From: Parvibaculum sp049671045
Lineage (GTDB): Bacteria > Pseudomonadota > Alphaproteobacteria > Parvibaculales > Parvibaculaceae
Direction: 5' to 3'
NCBI RefSeq assembly: GCF_049671045.1
Contig: NZ_JBATUH010000043.1
Location: forward strand, 1 to 64,000
DNA: 64,000 nt
Positions 32,331 to 41,893 of this stretch are shown one piece after another. The position numbers and the translations under genes were made by a program. Below the pieces are notes generated by a model that searched no databases, was not told the origin of the DNA, and saw only the letters and a list, made by a program, of their open reading frames with translations. Each line of letters begins with the position of its first letter. Within the stretch, counting starts at the first letter, position 1.

Positions 32331-33998
32331 TCACGCGATTTCGTCCGGCCGGTCCTCTCCGCTCTTGCAGCGGGCGCGAAGCACATGCTTCAGAACCTTT
32401 CCGGACGCCGTGCGCGGCATTTCGGCGATGACGAAAAGGCGCTCAGGAATCTTCTGCCTTGCGAGCTTCGCTTCCTCCAGGAAGCGCGCCATCTCCTCAA
32501 AGCCGAACGAGGCGCCCGGACGCGGCACCACATAGGCAGCCGGCGTTTCGCCCATGCGCGGATGGGGCATGGCGACGACCGCCGCTTCTGCAACGGCGGG
32601 ATGCTTGTGAAGAATGTCCTCGATCTCCTTGGCGCTGATGTTTTCGCCGCCGCGAATGATGAGATCCTTCTTGCGGCCGCTGATCGTGAGGTACCGGTCA
32701 TGGCTGATGAAGCCGATATCGCCGGTGCGGAAATAGCCTTCCGCATCGAAAGCATCGAGCGTGTCCTGCCAGCGCGTATAGCCGAGCATGAGTTCGGGGC
32801 CGCGGGTCAGGATTTCGCCTTCCTCGCCGGGCGCGACCAGGCTTCCATCCTCCGGGTTCACGATGCGAACCTCGTGATTGACGATGCAGCCATCCGTCAC
32901 GGCGCCAAGCTCGAGCGGATCGCCTTCCGCAACGCCGAGCGAAACGGTCGGCGCCTCGCTGCTGCCATAGACGCGGAACGCGAGGCAACTCGGCAGAACG
33001 CGGCCGGCGCGATGGATGATCTCCGGCGGAACGGGCGCGCCGCCGCAGGCGAAAAGCCGCAAGGTCGGTAGCGTCGCCTGGCGCCGCTCAAGCTCGGTCA
33101 CGAGCTCGACCAGGAAGGGTGTGGCGCCGATGCTGAACGTCGCCCCGTGCCCGGCGATGAGGTCCACCGCGTCCGACGCATCCCAACGATCCATGAAGAC
33201 GATCTTGATGCCGAGCGCGAAGCACAATTCAAGCGCGTAGATGTAGCCCGTGATATGGGTCACGGGCGAAGGCATGAGCACGACATCGCCGCGCTTCAGA
33301 GCCCAGAAGCTCGACACGGCGTCGACTTCGGCCTGGAGCGTGTTGTGGCTGTGAAGGACGCCCTTCGGATCGCCCGTTGTACCCGATGTGTAGAGAAGGA
33401 GCTTGATAGCGTTCGGATCGACGCCGCTCTCGTCGGTGTCGCTCTCGTTCGCCGTCCAGGCGGAAAAGGATTCGTATCCCTCCCTTTCCGCGCGCACCAG
33501 CACGACATCGCGCAGCTCCGGAAGGTCCGGCTTCAGGCGCTCCACCATTTCGAGATAGTCGATGCTGCGGAACCGCTCGGGAATGAAGAGCGCGCGCGTT
33601 CGCGAGTTCTTCAGAATGAAGCCGACCTCGGCGTCGCGGTAGATCGGAACGATGGGGTTCACGATGAAGCCGCCAAGGCTCGCCGCGACATTCAGGATCG
33701 CGGTTTCGTACCAGTTGGGGAGCTGGAAGCTCAGGACGTCGCCGGCCTTTAAGCCACGCTGGCGCAGCGTCGCGGCAAGCGCGTGCGCCTGCCTCAGCAC
33801 ATCGGCGTAAGTGAGCTTCTCCGCGCCATCCACCACCGCAATCTCGGTGCCCATGTCGCGCGCACGGGCAGTGGCGCTTTCCGCAAGCGTCACACCACGC
33901 CACTCGCCGCTTGCCGTGAAGCGCTCGATCATCTCAATGGTAAGCCGCGTCTTCCAGCCGCTCACATCCGCGACCGGGTCAGCCTTTTTTCCCGGCAT
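32331..33998 (-). CDS. AMP-binding acyl-CoA synthetase, last gene of the BVMO operon
   Basis: A 555-residue ANL-superfamily CoA ligase. Motifs are LLYTSGTTGDPKGV, FRVYGSSEAPT, YFRTGDIGFISHD, RKKDLIIRGGENIS and the C-terminal TASGKVLKH with its catalytic Lys. The family resembles cyclohexanecarboxylate and 2,3-dihydroxybenzoate-type ligases. The ATG at 33998 lies 4 bp past the lactonase stop, and GGAGGTG spans that stop, so the two are tightly coupled. This fits activation of a hydroxy acid released by the lactonase or esterase. Confidence 0.88.
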   Translation of the reverse strand: MPGKKADPVADVSGWKTRLTIEMIERFTASGEWRGVTLAESATARARDMGTEIAVVDGAEKLTYADVLRQAHALAATLRQRGLKAGDVLSFQLPNWYETAILNVAASLGGFIVNPIVPIYRDAEVGFILKNSRTRALFIPERFRSIDYLEMVERLKPDLPELRDVVLVRAEREGYESFSAWTANESDTDESGVDPNAIKLLLYTSGTTGDPKGVLHSHNTLQAEVDAVSSFWALKRGDVVLMPSPVTHITGYIYALELCFALGIKIVFMDRWDASDAVDLIAGHGATFSIGATPFLVELVTELERRQATLPTLRLFACGGAPVPPEIIHRAGRVLPSCLAFRVYGSSEAPTVSLGVAEGDPLELGAVTDGCIVNHEVRIVNPEDGSLVAPGEEGEILTRGPELMLGYTRWQDTLDAFDAEGYFRTGDIGFISHDRYLTISGRKKDLIIRGGENISAKEIEDILHKHPAVAEAAVVAMPHPRMGETPAAYVVPRPGASFGFEEMARFLEEAKLARQKIPERLFVIAEMPRTASGKVLKHVLRARCKSGEDRPDEIA

Positions 33999-34002
33999 CG
34001 GC

Positions 34003-34860
34003 TTACACCTCCGCCATATCGGCGGCCGGTACCTCGACACGCACGGCCTCGATCGCACCGGCGCGCTTGCGGCAATGAATGTCCTCAAGCTCGCCCGCGA
34101 AGGTGCAGCAGAAAAGCGTGCGGCCGTCGCTGCCGCCAAGCTGGCAGGCCACGGCGCGCTTGCCTTCGCACTTCACGACATGTGTCACCCTGCCACCCTC
34201 TAGGACGCGCACGAACTCGCCGGTATTGAAGCAGGATACCCAGATGCCGCCTTCCGCATCCGCGCAGATACCGTCAGGCGAGCGGTCGCCGAGATCGGCA
34301 TAGACGCGGCGGCGCGAAAGCCTGCCATTCGCCGCCCGGTCGAAGGCCGTGAGGCGGTTCGACCAGGTTTCGGCGACGACGAGCGAGCGGCCGTTATTCT
34401 TGATGACCATTCCGTTCGGGAAATCGAGTCCGTCGGCCACGACGCGCACCGAACCGTCCGTGTCGACAAGCAGCAGATCGGCGAGCTTCTGCTCCGCGCC
34501 ACCAAAGAGATCGTAGCCGAAATTTCCGACATAGATGCGGCCATTCGGATCGACGATCATGTCGTTTGCGTCGCCCCGCGCATGTTTCGAGAGGTCGGCA
34601 TATTCCGCGAGGCCGGGCCCGACGATCTTCATCAGCTTGCGGTCGCTCATGGAGACGACGATCGGCGTACCGTCATTGAGGAAGCCGAGCCCGGAAGGCC
34701 GCCGGGAAACGTCGCAAACCAGTTCGCGGTTCCCGTTGGCGGCGATGCGATAGACGCGGAAGTCCCACATGTCGGACACCCAGAGGCGATCCTTGTGCCA
34801 GCGCGGTCCTTCCGGAAACACGAAACCGTCAGCCAGCATCTGCGCTTTAAGAAGCTTCAT
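34003..34860 (-). CDS. SMP-30/gluconolactonase-family hydrolase
   Basis: A 285-residue six-bladed propeller protein. The metal-binding Glu of FPEGPRW (about residue 17), the Asn-Asp of ANDMIVDPNG, the Asn of DFPNGMVI and the Asp of SPDGICAD are all in the family positions. Members hydrolyse lactones such as gluconolactone or, in Drp35-like proteins, drug lactones. Being in one operon with a Baeyer-Villiger monooxygenase, which makes esters or lactones, suggests that it opens the lactone product. GAGGTGA precedes the ATG. Confidence 0.87.
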   Translation of the reverse strand: MKLLKAQMLADGFVFPEGPRWHKDRLWVSDMWDFRVYRIAANGNRELVCDVSRRPSGLGFLNDGTPIVVSMSDRKLMKIVGPGLAEYADLSKHARGDANDMIVDPNGRIYVGNFGYDLFGGAEQKLADLLLVDTDGSVRVVADGLDFPNGMVIKNNGRSLVVAETWSNRLTAFDRAANGRLSRRRVYADLGDRSPDGICADAEGGIWVSCFNTGEFVRVLEGGRVTHVVKCEGKRAVACQLGGSDGRTLFCCTFAGELEDIHCRKRAGAIEAVRVEVPAADMAEV

Positions 34861-34938
34861 TCGATCACCTCACAAAATCTTCGTAGTTCCGTCCCTGGGC
34901 AGCCGATCGGCATCGGCGCTCCGGCCTCTGTGGTGCTG

Positions 34939-35334
34939 TCACCGGCGCTGAACGAGTTCCACAACATTGCCGTCCGGGTCCCGCAGCATCGCGATCACGA
35001 CACCGGGTAGCAGTTCCTGTTTTTCCATTTCATAGGTTCCGCCCGACCTGTCGAAGCGCTCGCATGCCTCGTCGATATTCAGGATCGCAAAGGTCAGATA
35101 GCGAATGCCGAGCGCGGCCATGAGACCCTGTGGGACCGCCATCGGAACCGTCTTCGGATCGACGAGCTTGACGAAGCTCTCACCGAAGCGGAGCCGGTGC
35201 ATCAGCCCGAAGGGCAGCGGAACTTCCTCGAGCTTTTCCAGTCCGAGCACGCCGCAATAGAAATCGAGACTCCTCTCGATGTCCCTCACGACGATGCCGA
35301 TATCGACACATTGCTTTGCCGGCTTGAGCGCCAT
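34939..35334 (-). CDS. VOC-family (glyoxalase-like) protein
   Basis: A 131-residue protein with two beta-alpha-beta-beta-beta modules: DIGIVVRDIERSLDFYCGVLGLE at the N terminus (quoted in part) and LRDPDGNVVELVQ at the C terminus. The Glu of VVEL is a usual metal ligand. Members are isomerases, epimerases, dioxygenases or resistance proteins; a methylmalonyl-CoA-epimerase-like or isomerase role is possible. The ATG at 35334 is preceded by GGAGGAAAGA; an in-frame ATG four codons upstream is weaker. Confidence 0.85.
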   Translation of the reverse strand: MALKPAKQCVDIGIVVRDIERSLDFYCGVLGLEKLEEVPLPFGLMHRLRFGESFVKLVDPKTVPMAVPQGLMAALGIRYLTFAILNIDEACERFDRSGGTYEMEKQELLPGVVIAMLRDPDGNVVELVQRR

Positions 35335-35431
35335 TCTTTCCTCCATTCCGGTTTCAGGCTTCGGGAGCCGGAGAAGTGTGATCGAGGCGGGAGCGCGGAT
35401 GCGGACCCGCCTCGACCTTGAGTTTCGAGCG

Positions 35432-36700
35432 TTACTTCGCGGCGGCTTCGAGCTTGCCGAGGGTCACGTCGTTTTCCGTCACGCCGCGCCGGTTGGCCAT
35501 GGCGTCGGCCTCCTGCAGATAGACGAAGCCTTCCTGCCGCTTGATGTCGAAGCAGAGGCCCTGCCTCGGCGTCATGGACAGGATGCCGTCGTCACCCTTG
35601 ATCGGCGTCGTCATGACGAAGGAGATCTTCGCGAACTCGCCCGACTTGTCGTAGTGCTCGACGTTGTAGATGCGCGGGAACTTCGTATCCATGTAGAGGA
35701 TGCGCTTGCTGTAGGGATGCTCACCCGGCATGCCGAGTTCGATCGCCCAGACTTCGCGCGGCTCCCATTCGACGTTTTTCGCCGGCATGGAGAAGGGCTT
35801 TTCCTGCGTGTTGACGGTCGGATACTTCTCCGCGTTGGTCGCGCCCGACGGGTTCACCAGCGTCAAGGGAAGATGCGCGACAGCGAGAACGTGCCGCTTG
35901 CCGATGAGCTTGGCCGTGGGATACCAGCTCGGGCGTCCGCTGAGGCCGTCATACTCGTCATTGAGCTGCACGCTGCCCGCCATGTTATCCATCCAGGAGC
36001 TGCCCGAAAGCTGGCGCGTGCGGCGGACCGACTTCACATAGGCCCAGTTGTCTTCCAGACGCTTGCTGTCATAGCGGACCGTGAAGATGCCAAGCCCCTT
36101 GATGTCGAAGGGCTCGACGGCGAAGAGAAGCTGCTTCTTCACGAGCGTGCCATCGCCGAGCACCGGCTCGCCGGTCTGGCGGCCCTTCATCTTCAGCGAG
36201 AAGGTCCACCAGCGCTGCGCGCGGTCGAGACCACGGTTCGAGTCGACGAACAGGAACGTATAGCTGCCGTCGAAGCTGTTGCCGTAGGTGTTCTGATAGT
36301 AATAGTTGTTGAGCGCCTTGAAGCCCGCCAGCGGATCGTTGACATCGATATCCGGGAAGGGCGTGCCCGCCTTGTAGCCGGTCACTTCCTTCGTTTCCGG
36401 GTCGATCTTCACCTCGCCGGCATATTTCTTCGTGTTCTCGATGTCCTCCTGCGGCACCGGAATCTCTTCCGAGGCGCGGAGCGGAATCTTGAGATTGTAG
36501 TTCTTGATCAGGACCTCAACCTTGTCGGTGATGAGATCCTTGATCTTGTGCCCCTCGAAGGTGTCTTCCTTCACCTGGTCGAAGTTGCTCGCGTCGATGA
36601 CATCGCCGGGCTTGAGCTCGGCGGCGTTCGCCGCGGACATCGCGAAGACTGACGCAAGAGCAACGAGCGTCGAGCTTCGGAGAATGACTGACTTCTTCAT
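35432..36700 (-). CDS. DUF1329 protein, periplasmic or outer-membrane associated
   Basis: A 422-residue exported protein with a clear signal peptide (cleavage after SAANA, about residue 27). The mature part is beta-rich, and the family is related in fold to lipoprotein-carrier (LolA/LolB-like) proteins. It follows the DUF1302 gene by 33 bp, and the two families are usually adjacent. The set with the MMPL transporter and the YCF48 protein suggests transfer of a hydrophobic compound across the envelope. AGGAGAAACGTT precedes the ATG. Confidence 0.85.
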   Translation of the reverse strand: MKKSVILRSSTLVALASVFAMSAANAAELKPGDVIDASNFDQVKEDTFEGHKIKDLITDKVEVLIKNYNLKIPLRASEEIPVPQEDIENTKKYAGEVKIDPETKEVTGYKAGTPFPDIDVNDPLAGFKALNNYYYQNTYGNSFDGSYTFLFVDSNRGLDRAQRWWTFSLKMKGRQTGEPVLGDGTLVKKQLLFAVEPFDIKGLGIFTVRYDSKRLEDNWAYVKSVRRTRQLSGSSWMDNMAGSVQLNDEYDGLSGRPSWYPTAKLIGKRHVLAVAHLPLTLVNPSGATNAEKYPTVNTQEKPFSMPAKNVEWEPREVWAIELGMPGEHPYSKRILYMDTKFPRIYNVEHYDKSGEFAKISFVMTTPIKGDDGILSMTPRQGLCFDIKRQEGFVYLQEADAMANRRGVTENDVTLGKLEAAAK

Positions 36701-36733
36701 AACGTTTCTCCTGGAGTTAAGCGTGCTCTCGGA

Positions 36734-38281
36734 TCAGAACAGCCGCGTGATGCGCACAACGAACTGGTTGTGGCCTGCGAAGTAGCCGAAGAGGTGGGCG
36801 TCATCGGAATTGACAGGGAAGCCCGGCGTGGGGGTTGCCTTGCCGCGCGAGAAGAAGATGTCGGCCTCGGCCCGGAAGCGCCAATTGTCACCGGCGACCA
36901 CTTCGACCGACGGAATGATGAAGCCGCCGGAATTCCACGGATCGATGCCCATGGCGAGCGTCGGATTGATCGTGTTGCTCGCGAAATTGGTCGCGAGGAT
37001 CGCCGTGAGGACGGTTGAATGCTCCGCCTTCGGCGCCGTGAAGCCGGCGAGATCGACGATCTGGTCGGACTTCTTGTAGTCGAGGATCCACTTGTCGAAG
37101 ACCTGGAACGACAGGAAGGAGTCGCCGCTGGTGCCGAGTGTCGACTTGAGGTCGATGGGCTTGTCGATGCGCAGCATCGACATGATCGTCTTCTTCTTGA
37201 TCACGCCGCCAAAGCCGGCCGGGAAGGTGAAGCCCACATTGTAGGGAGCGTTCTTCGTGTAGACGATTTCGGTGCTGACGATCGAGTCGATGGCTTCGAC
37301 CTGCGTGCTCGCGGTCACGCCGAGAAGATCGATCTCGGGGAAAATCCAGTCGCCGAACGGCCCCGACGGCGTCTTGCTATAGGGCGCGAAAGCCGAATTG
37401 ACGATCGGGTCGGGATTGAAGGTCCGCATCGCGGCGATCGAGTAAGTGACGCCGCCGGCATCGCCCTTCCAGCGCACGCCGCCCGTTACATGGTCGGCAT
37501 CACCTTCCGGGTGATTGTAGTCGTACTGCATCGTCTGCAGGCCGTTGAGGAAATCGAGGCCGCCGAAGCCCGACGGCGTCCAGCGTCCGCCATAGAGATC
37601 GTAGGTGTTGCCGATGTCGCGCTTGCGGTCGAGGCCGGGACGCACAATCACCTGTAGCGCGCCGTTCGCCGACGGCACCTGAATCATCGCGTTTGCCAGC
37701 ACGAGCGGCTTTCTCAGCTGCTCGTTCTCGGGCTCGAGGAACGAACGCCAGCGATAGTCGTAGCCATGGATGAGGTCCATGGCGCGGAAGAAGTCTGTCT
37801 CGCCCCAGACGACCTGCTGCTTGCCGAGGCGCAGCTTGATGTTGTCGCTGACGTCGATATCCGCATAAAACTCGCGAAGATCGGTCTCGTCATACTGGTC
37901 CATGACCCGGCTGCCGGGGCCGCCAGGGAAGACGCCGTTCGTCTTCGATTCCAGATCGCGAATATAGGTCGTCTTGACCTCCTTGTTCGCGCGGACAATG
38001 GCCTTCCACGCGATCGGGCCGGTCTTGAAATCGGTGTCGAAGAGCGCCTCGCCGCGGAGCATCGAGAGGCTGCCGCGATCGTTCTGTGTCGTCTGCGAAT
38101 CATCCTGCAGATTGATCGACGCCCAACCACGGAGCCAGCCATTCACCTGGATGTCGCTGATCGGATCTTTCAGGCTGAAGTCGCCGGCGGCCGCCGCGTT
38201 TGTCATCGTCAGGCCAAGCCCGACGGCAAAAGCCGCTCCAATCGCAACTGAACCGTATTTTGGTCGTACACTTCGTTTCAC
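36734..38281 (-). CDS. DUF1302 outer-membrane protein
   Basis: A 515-residue exported protein. After a signal peptide (about residues 1-32, ending NAAAAG) the sequence alternates aromatic and polar residues as in an outer-membrane barrel, and the final residues are VVRITRLF, ending in Phe. Translation starts at a GTG (38281) preceded by GGGAGG. DUF1302 proteins are assumed to be porin-like channels for hydrophobic substrates. It lies 75 bp downstream of the MMPL gene and just before DUF1329 on the same strand. Confidence 0.85.
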   Translation of the reverse strand: MKRSVRPKYGSVAIGAAFAVGLGLTMTNAAAAGDFSLKDPISDIQVNGWLRGWASINLQDDSQTTQNDRGSLSMLRGEALFDTDFKTGPIAWKAIVRANKEVKTTYIRDLESKTNGVFPGGPGSRVMDQYDETDLREFYADIDVSDNIKLRLGKQQVVWGETDFFRAMDLIHGYDYRWRSFLEPENEQLRKPLVLANAMIQVPSANGALQVIVRPGLDRKRDIGNTYDLYGGRWTPSGFGGLDFLNGLQTMQYDYNHPEGDADHVTGGVRWKGDAGGVTYSIAAMRTFNPDPIVNSAFAPYSKTPSGPFGDWIFPEIDLLGVTASTQVEAIDSIVSTEIVYTKNAPYNVGFTFPAGFGGVIKKKTIMSMLRIDKPIDLKSTLGTSGDSFLSFQVFDKWILDYKKSDQIVDLAGFTAPKAEHSTVLTAILATNFASNTINPTLAMGIDPWNSGGFIIPSVEVVAGDNWRFRAEADIFFSRGKATPTPGFPVNSDDAHLFGYFAGHNQFVVRITRLF

Positions 38282-38356
38282 GGGTAAACCTCCCCCTTGT
38301 GAAGATTGGACTCGAACAGTTTCACCAACCTCGTCACTTGCCGGCCGGGCCGGCCG

Positions 38357-40717
38357 TCATGCGGCGCCGACGAGACCCGCCGTCATCTTGGCTGCACCCT
38401 GCCGGCGACCCACGACGAAGGCCGGCTTGAAGACGTAGACGAGTGCAGGCATCAGGATCAGAGCTGCGGCCGCCGAAATGGTCAGCCAGATCGCGATCAG
38501 CGCGGCCATTTCCGACTGGAGACGCAGCGAGGAGAACGACCACAGGCTGACGCTGACGACGAGCGTGAGCACGGTGGTGAGCACACCCATGCCCGCGCTA
38601 TGCAGCGCATCCCGGATCGAACGATTGAGATCGCCGTCATGGTGCATCTCTTCGCGGATCGCATCGACGACGTAGAACGAGTAGTCGACGCCGAGACCGA
38701 TGCCGAGAGCGACGACTGGCAGCGTGTTGATGTTCATGCCGATGCCGTAATAGGCCATGTAGCTGAACGTCAGCGTGTTCGAGAGCACGACCGGGATCAT
38801 GAAGAATGTTCCCGCGGCCAGCGAACGGTAGGTGACCGCTGCCAGGAGGACGAGGATGAGGAGCGCGAAGGCGATCGCCTCGATCTGGCCAGCAAGGATC
38901 ACGTCATTGACGGCAGCGAGCACACCGGCAAGACCACCGGCCAGCAGATACTCGCCCTGGGGCGGCGGATTGGCGGCCGTGAACTCCTGAATACGCGCAA
39001 CGGTGCTGCGGATCGTGTCGCCCTGATGATCGCGCAGGAAGAGCGTGACCGAGGCATTGCGATAGTCCGGCGAGACATAGCGCTGCAAGTCGCCGGGATC
39101 GGAACCCGACACGAAGAGATAGCCGAGTTCGCCGTTGACGCCGGCATTGGGGCCGGGCTCCAGATAGCGCGGATTGCCTTCATGGAGCGTGCGGTTCACC
39201 GCGGGCAGCACGTCGACGATCGAAAGGCTGCCGCCTACCTCCGGCTGCGCTTCCATGTAGCGCTGCAACGCTTCCATGTTGGAAAGCATCGCCGGATCCT
39301 TGATCGTGTCGCCCTTGTCGCCGGAAAGCACGACGAACATGCGGTCGGCGCCCTGGAAGACAGAATTCAGCGCCCTCGCATCCACGTTATAGGTCGCGTC
39401 GGAATGGAGGATCGGCGAGCCCGGATTGGCGTCGCCCACTTTCAGGTTGAGGGCGTAGATGCCGGAGCTCATGAGGATTGCGAGCGAGGCAAGGATGACG
39501 GCGTGGCGCCACTGCGACGTTGCGAGATAGGAGCAGCCGCGCAGCAGGACATGCATCGGCCCCTTCAGATTGATCGGATGCGCAAACCGGATCGGACCCT
39601 TGATCCATGTCGTCGCGACACCGGGAAGAATGACCGCGCAGAAGGCGAGGCTCAGCACCCAGAAGCCGCCGATGAAGGCAATCTTCTGCAGAACCGGAAT
39701 GGGCGTCATCGCGACCACGATCATGCAGCCCGCATCGGCGACGACGGCAAGCATGGCGGGCCTGAAGAGCTTTTTCAGGGCAGCGCGCGCGGCGCCCTCG
39801 GATGTCGGTTCGATTCCGGCCGTGAGCTTGTGATCGAATCGCTGGACGATCTGGATCGAATTCGAGATCGCGAGCGCGGTGATCAGAAAGGCGACCACGA
39901 CCACGAGCGGATCGAGGTTGAAGCCGAGCGCTCCGGCAAAGCCGATCGCCCAGACCGCGCTCGTTCCCGCGGCAAGCAGCGGAATGATGGTGCCGTGCCA
40001 GGTGCGCGCGATCACGAAGAGCACCAGGAAGAGACAGACGATGGTGCCGAGGAAGAGGCGCTCCGTCTCGCCGAAATAATGGATCACCCAGCCATAGAGC
40101 ATCGGCTCGCCGACCACGCGGATCTCGATATCCGGCGTCTTGTTCTCGTTGATGATGTGCGTGATGCTGTCGTAGAAGACGCGGTAATCGAGCAGGTGGT
40201 CGTAGAAGTCGACCGTGATGAGCGCCGCCTTGAAGTCACGCGACACATAGGCGCCATAGACGAGCGGGTTGTTCGTGATCGCGCGGCGAAGCTCGTAGAG
40301 ATCCTCATCCGTCCTGGGAAGGTCCGGCCACATCAGCGGATTGGTGGCAATGCCTTCCGTCGTCGCGGTGATTTCCTTGAGCTTCTTCGAGGCGAGCGAC
40401 GTTACCTGGAAGGGATCGGCGCCGGGAATGAGGGCGACCTCCTCCGTGATCTTCTTGATCTTCGCGAGCACCGGGAGGTTGAGGATATCGCCCTCTTTCA
40501 CCTCGATCATGATGCTCACGATGTTCGAGCCGCCATAGGCCTGCTTGAACTGCTCGTTGACCTTCACGAAGGGATGATTGCGCGGCAGGAGATCGCCGAA
40601 GACCGTCTTGATCTCGACGCGGCTCGCGAAGGCGGCCATCACCGCCGTGACGATCAGCAATGCAACGACGACTGTCTTGCGCGATGCGCAGCACCAGTCC
40701 AATACCTTGTCAATCAC
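38357..40717 (-). CDS. MMPL/RND-superfamily transporter
   Basis: A 786-residue inner-membrane transporter. Membrane segment 1 (about 15-33) is followed by a large periplasmic loop, then a sterol-sensing-domain-like bundle (about 225-400), a second periplasmic loop and a final bundle (about 630-775). VALGIGLGVDYSFYVVDAI in the last bundle is a hallmark. It resembles HpnN and MmpL proteins that move lipids or hopanoids. A GTG start at 40717 overlaps the YCF48 gene by 8 bp, so the two are coupled. Together with DUF1302 and DUF1329 it could form a trans-envelope route for the operon's hydrophobic substrate. Confidence 0.87.
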   Translation of the reverse strand: MIDKVLDWCCASRKTVVVALLIVTAVMAAFASRVEIKTVFGDLLPRNHPFVKVNEQFKQAYGGSNIVSIMIEVKEGDILNLPVLAKIKKITEEVALIPGADPFQVTSLASKKLKEITATTEGIATNPLMWPDLPRTDEDLYELRRAITNNPLVYGAYVSRDFKAALITVDFYDHLLDYRVFYDSITHIINENKTPDIEIRVVGEPMLYGWVIHYFGETERLFLGTIVCLFLVLFVIARTWHGTIIPLLAAGTSAVWAIGFAGALGFNLDPLVVVVAFLITALAISNSIQIVQRFDHKLTAGIEPTSEGAARAALKKLFRPAMLAVVADAGCMIVVAMTPIPVLQKIAFIGGFWVLSLAFCAVILPGVATTWIKGPIRFAHPINLKGPMHVLLRGCSYLATSQWRHAVILASLAILMSSGIYALNLKVGDANPGSPILHSDATYNVDARALNSVFQGADRMFVVLSGDKGDTIKDPAMLSNMEALQRYMEAQPEVGGSLSIVDVLPAVNRTLHEGNPRYLEPGPNAGVNGELGYLFVSGSDPGDLQRYVSPDYRNASVTLFLRDHQGDTIRSTVARIQEFTAANPPPQGEYLLAGGLAGVLAAVNDVILAGQIEAIAFALLILVLLAAVTYRSLAAGTFFMIPVVLSNTLTFSYMAYYGIGMNINTLPVVALGIGLGVDYSFYVVDAIREEMHHDGDLNRSIRDALHSAGMGVLTTVLTLVVSVSLWSFSSLRLQSEMAALIAIWLTISAAAALILMPALVYVFKPAFVVGRRQGAAKMTAGLVGAA

Positions 40718-41756
40718 GGGACTGCTCCGTTGTATCGTTGTTTTCGGACGGCATCTTCACGATGTTGACGCCACGGCCGACCAGCGCGTATTTGCCATCC
40801 GACCCGGCGCCCTGCGTGTGCCAGCCGGAATCGGTGAGGCGCGATCGATCGGTCCACTGCTTTCCGTCGGCCGAGCCGATCAGCAGCAGGCCCTTGTCGC
40901 CGGAAAGCACCCAGCGGCCGCCATCCCAGAAGGCATCAAAAATGTGCTGTTCGGAGAGTTTCGGGACGATGCTCCAGCTCTCGCCGCCATCATGGGTAAC
41001 GAGAACGACACCTTCCGTTCCCGCCGCGACGCCGTTCTCCCTGTCGCGGAAATAGACGCTGTTGAGGCTCGACTTCACCGGGCTTTCGATTTCCACCCAT
41101 GTCGCGCCCGCATCCGTCGTCATCTGGATATGGCCGAACTCGCCGACGACGATGGCCTTGTTCTCATCGACGAGCGCGACGTCGTTCCACGAGGCATCGA
41201 CGGGCGTCGAGACGGCATGCCATGAGGCGCCGTAATCGCGGGAGGCTATGATGGTGCCGAATTCGCCGACCGCCATGGCCTGGCCGTTGGCAAGGATGCG
41301 GACGCGGACGAGCTTGTTCGTCTTGTCGACGCCTTCGGGAGCGGCGGAGGGTTCCCACGACTTGCCGCCATCGGAAGTGAGGAGGATGGTGAGATTGTTT
41401 CCGACGACGACGGCGCGCTCGCCGTCCCATGTCGCGATGCTCTGAAGGTGCGTCGTCGCGCCTGACGGCTGACGCTCCCAGTTCGCGCCCTCATCGCTGC
41501 TGCGGATGATCTTGCCATTGCTGCCGACCGCCCAGATCTGATCCCTGGCGGGCATCACCACGCCGAAAAAGAGATCACGCTGTTCGATCGAAGGCGGCTC
41601 GACGCCGACCGTGCGCACCGTCGGCTTGATGAAAAAGGCGCCGTACAAAAGGAGCGCGACGATGACCGCCGGCAGCGCGCCTCCGACGAAGGAGGCCAGA
41701 CGCTTTGGCGCGGAGGTGGGCTGCCCACCCATTGATGGGGTGACTTTCTGATGCAT
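40710..41756 (-). CDS. YCF48/BNR-repeat protein with membrane anchor
   Basis: A 348-residue protein with one N-terminal membrane segment (about 20-43) and a seven-bladed propeller of YCF48/BNR type: repeats such as SSDEGANWERQ, TSDGGKSWEPS, SRDYGASWHAV, TTDAGATWVEI and THDGGESWSIV recur about every 42-45 residues. The propeller should face the periplasm. In this gene group the YCF48 protein is thought to be an assembly or accessory factor of the MMPL transporter. It is the second gene of the operon, 137 bp after the BVMO gene. Confidence 0.85.
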   Translation of the reverse strand: MHQKVTPSMGGQPTSAPKRLASFVGGALPAVIVALLLYGAFFIKPTVRTVGVEPPSIEQRDLFFGVVMPARDQIWAVGSNGKIIRSSDEGANWERQPSGATTHLQSIATWDGERAVVVGNNLTILLTSDGGKSWEPSAAPEGVDKTNKLVRVRILANGQAMAVGEFGTIIASRDYGASWHAVSTPVDASWNDVALVDENKAIVVGEFGHIQMTTDAGATWVEIESPVKSSLNSVYFRDRENGVAAGTEGVVLVTHDGGESWSIVPKLSEQHIFDAFWDGGRWVLSGDKGLLLIGSADGKQWTDRSRLTDSGWHTQGAGSDGKYALVGRGVNIVKMPSENNDTTEQSRD

Positions 41757-41893
41757 CTTACTTTCCGGATTTGGGTTTTCGGAGTTGAGGAGCCCGGCCG
41801 GCGCCCCTTCAAGGATGCGCCGCCTGCCGGGGGTCCCCGTCAGCCGCCGCGATCGCGCTCAGGACGCGATCCCGGCCCGGCCGGTCCTCGCAC

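Noticed and set aside
38306..40768. 820-codon plus-strand open frame opposite the MMPL gene
   Set aside because: Same antisense character, charged and without domains; the minus frame is a clear RND/MMPL transporter.
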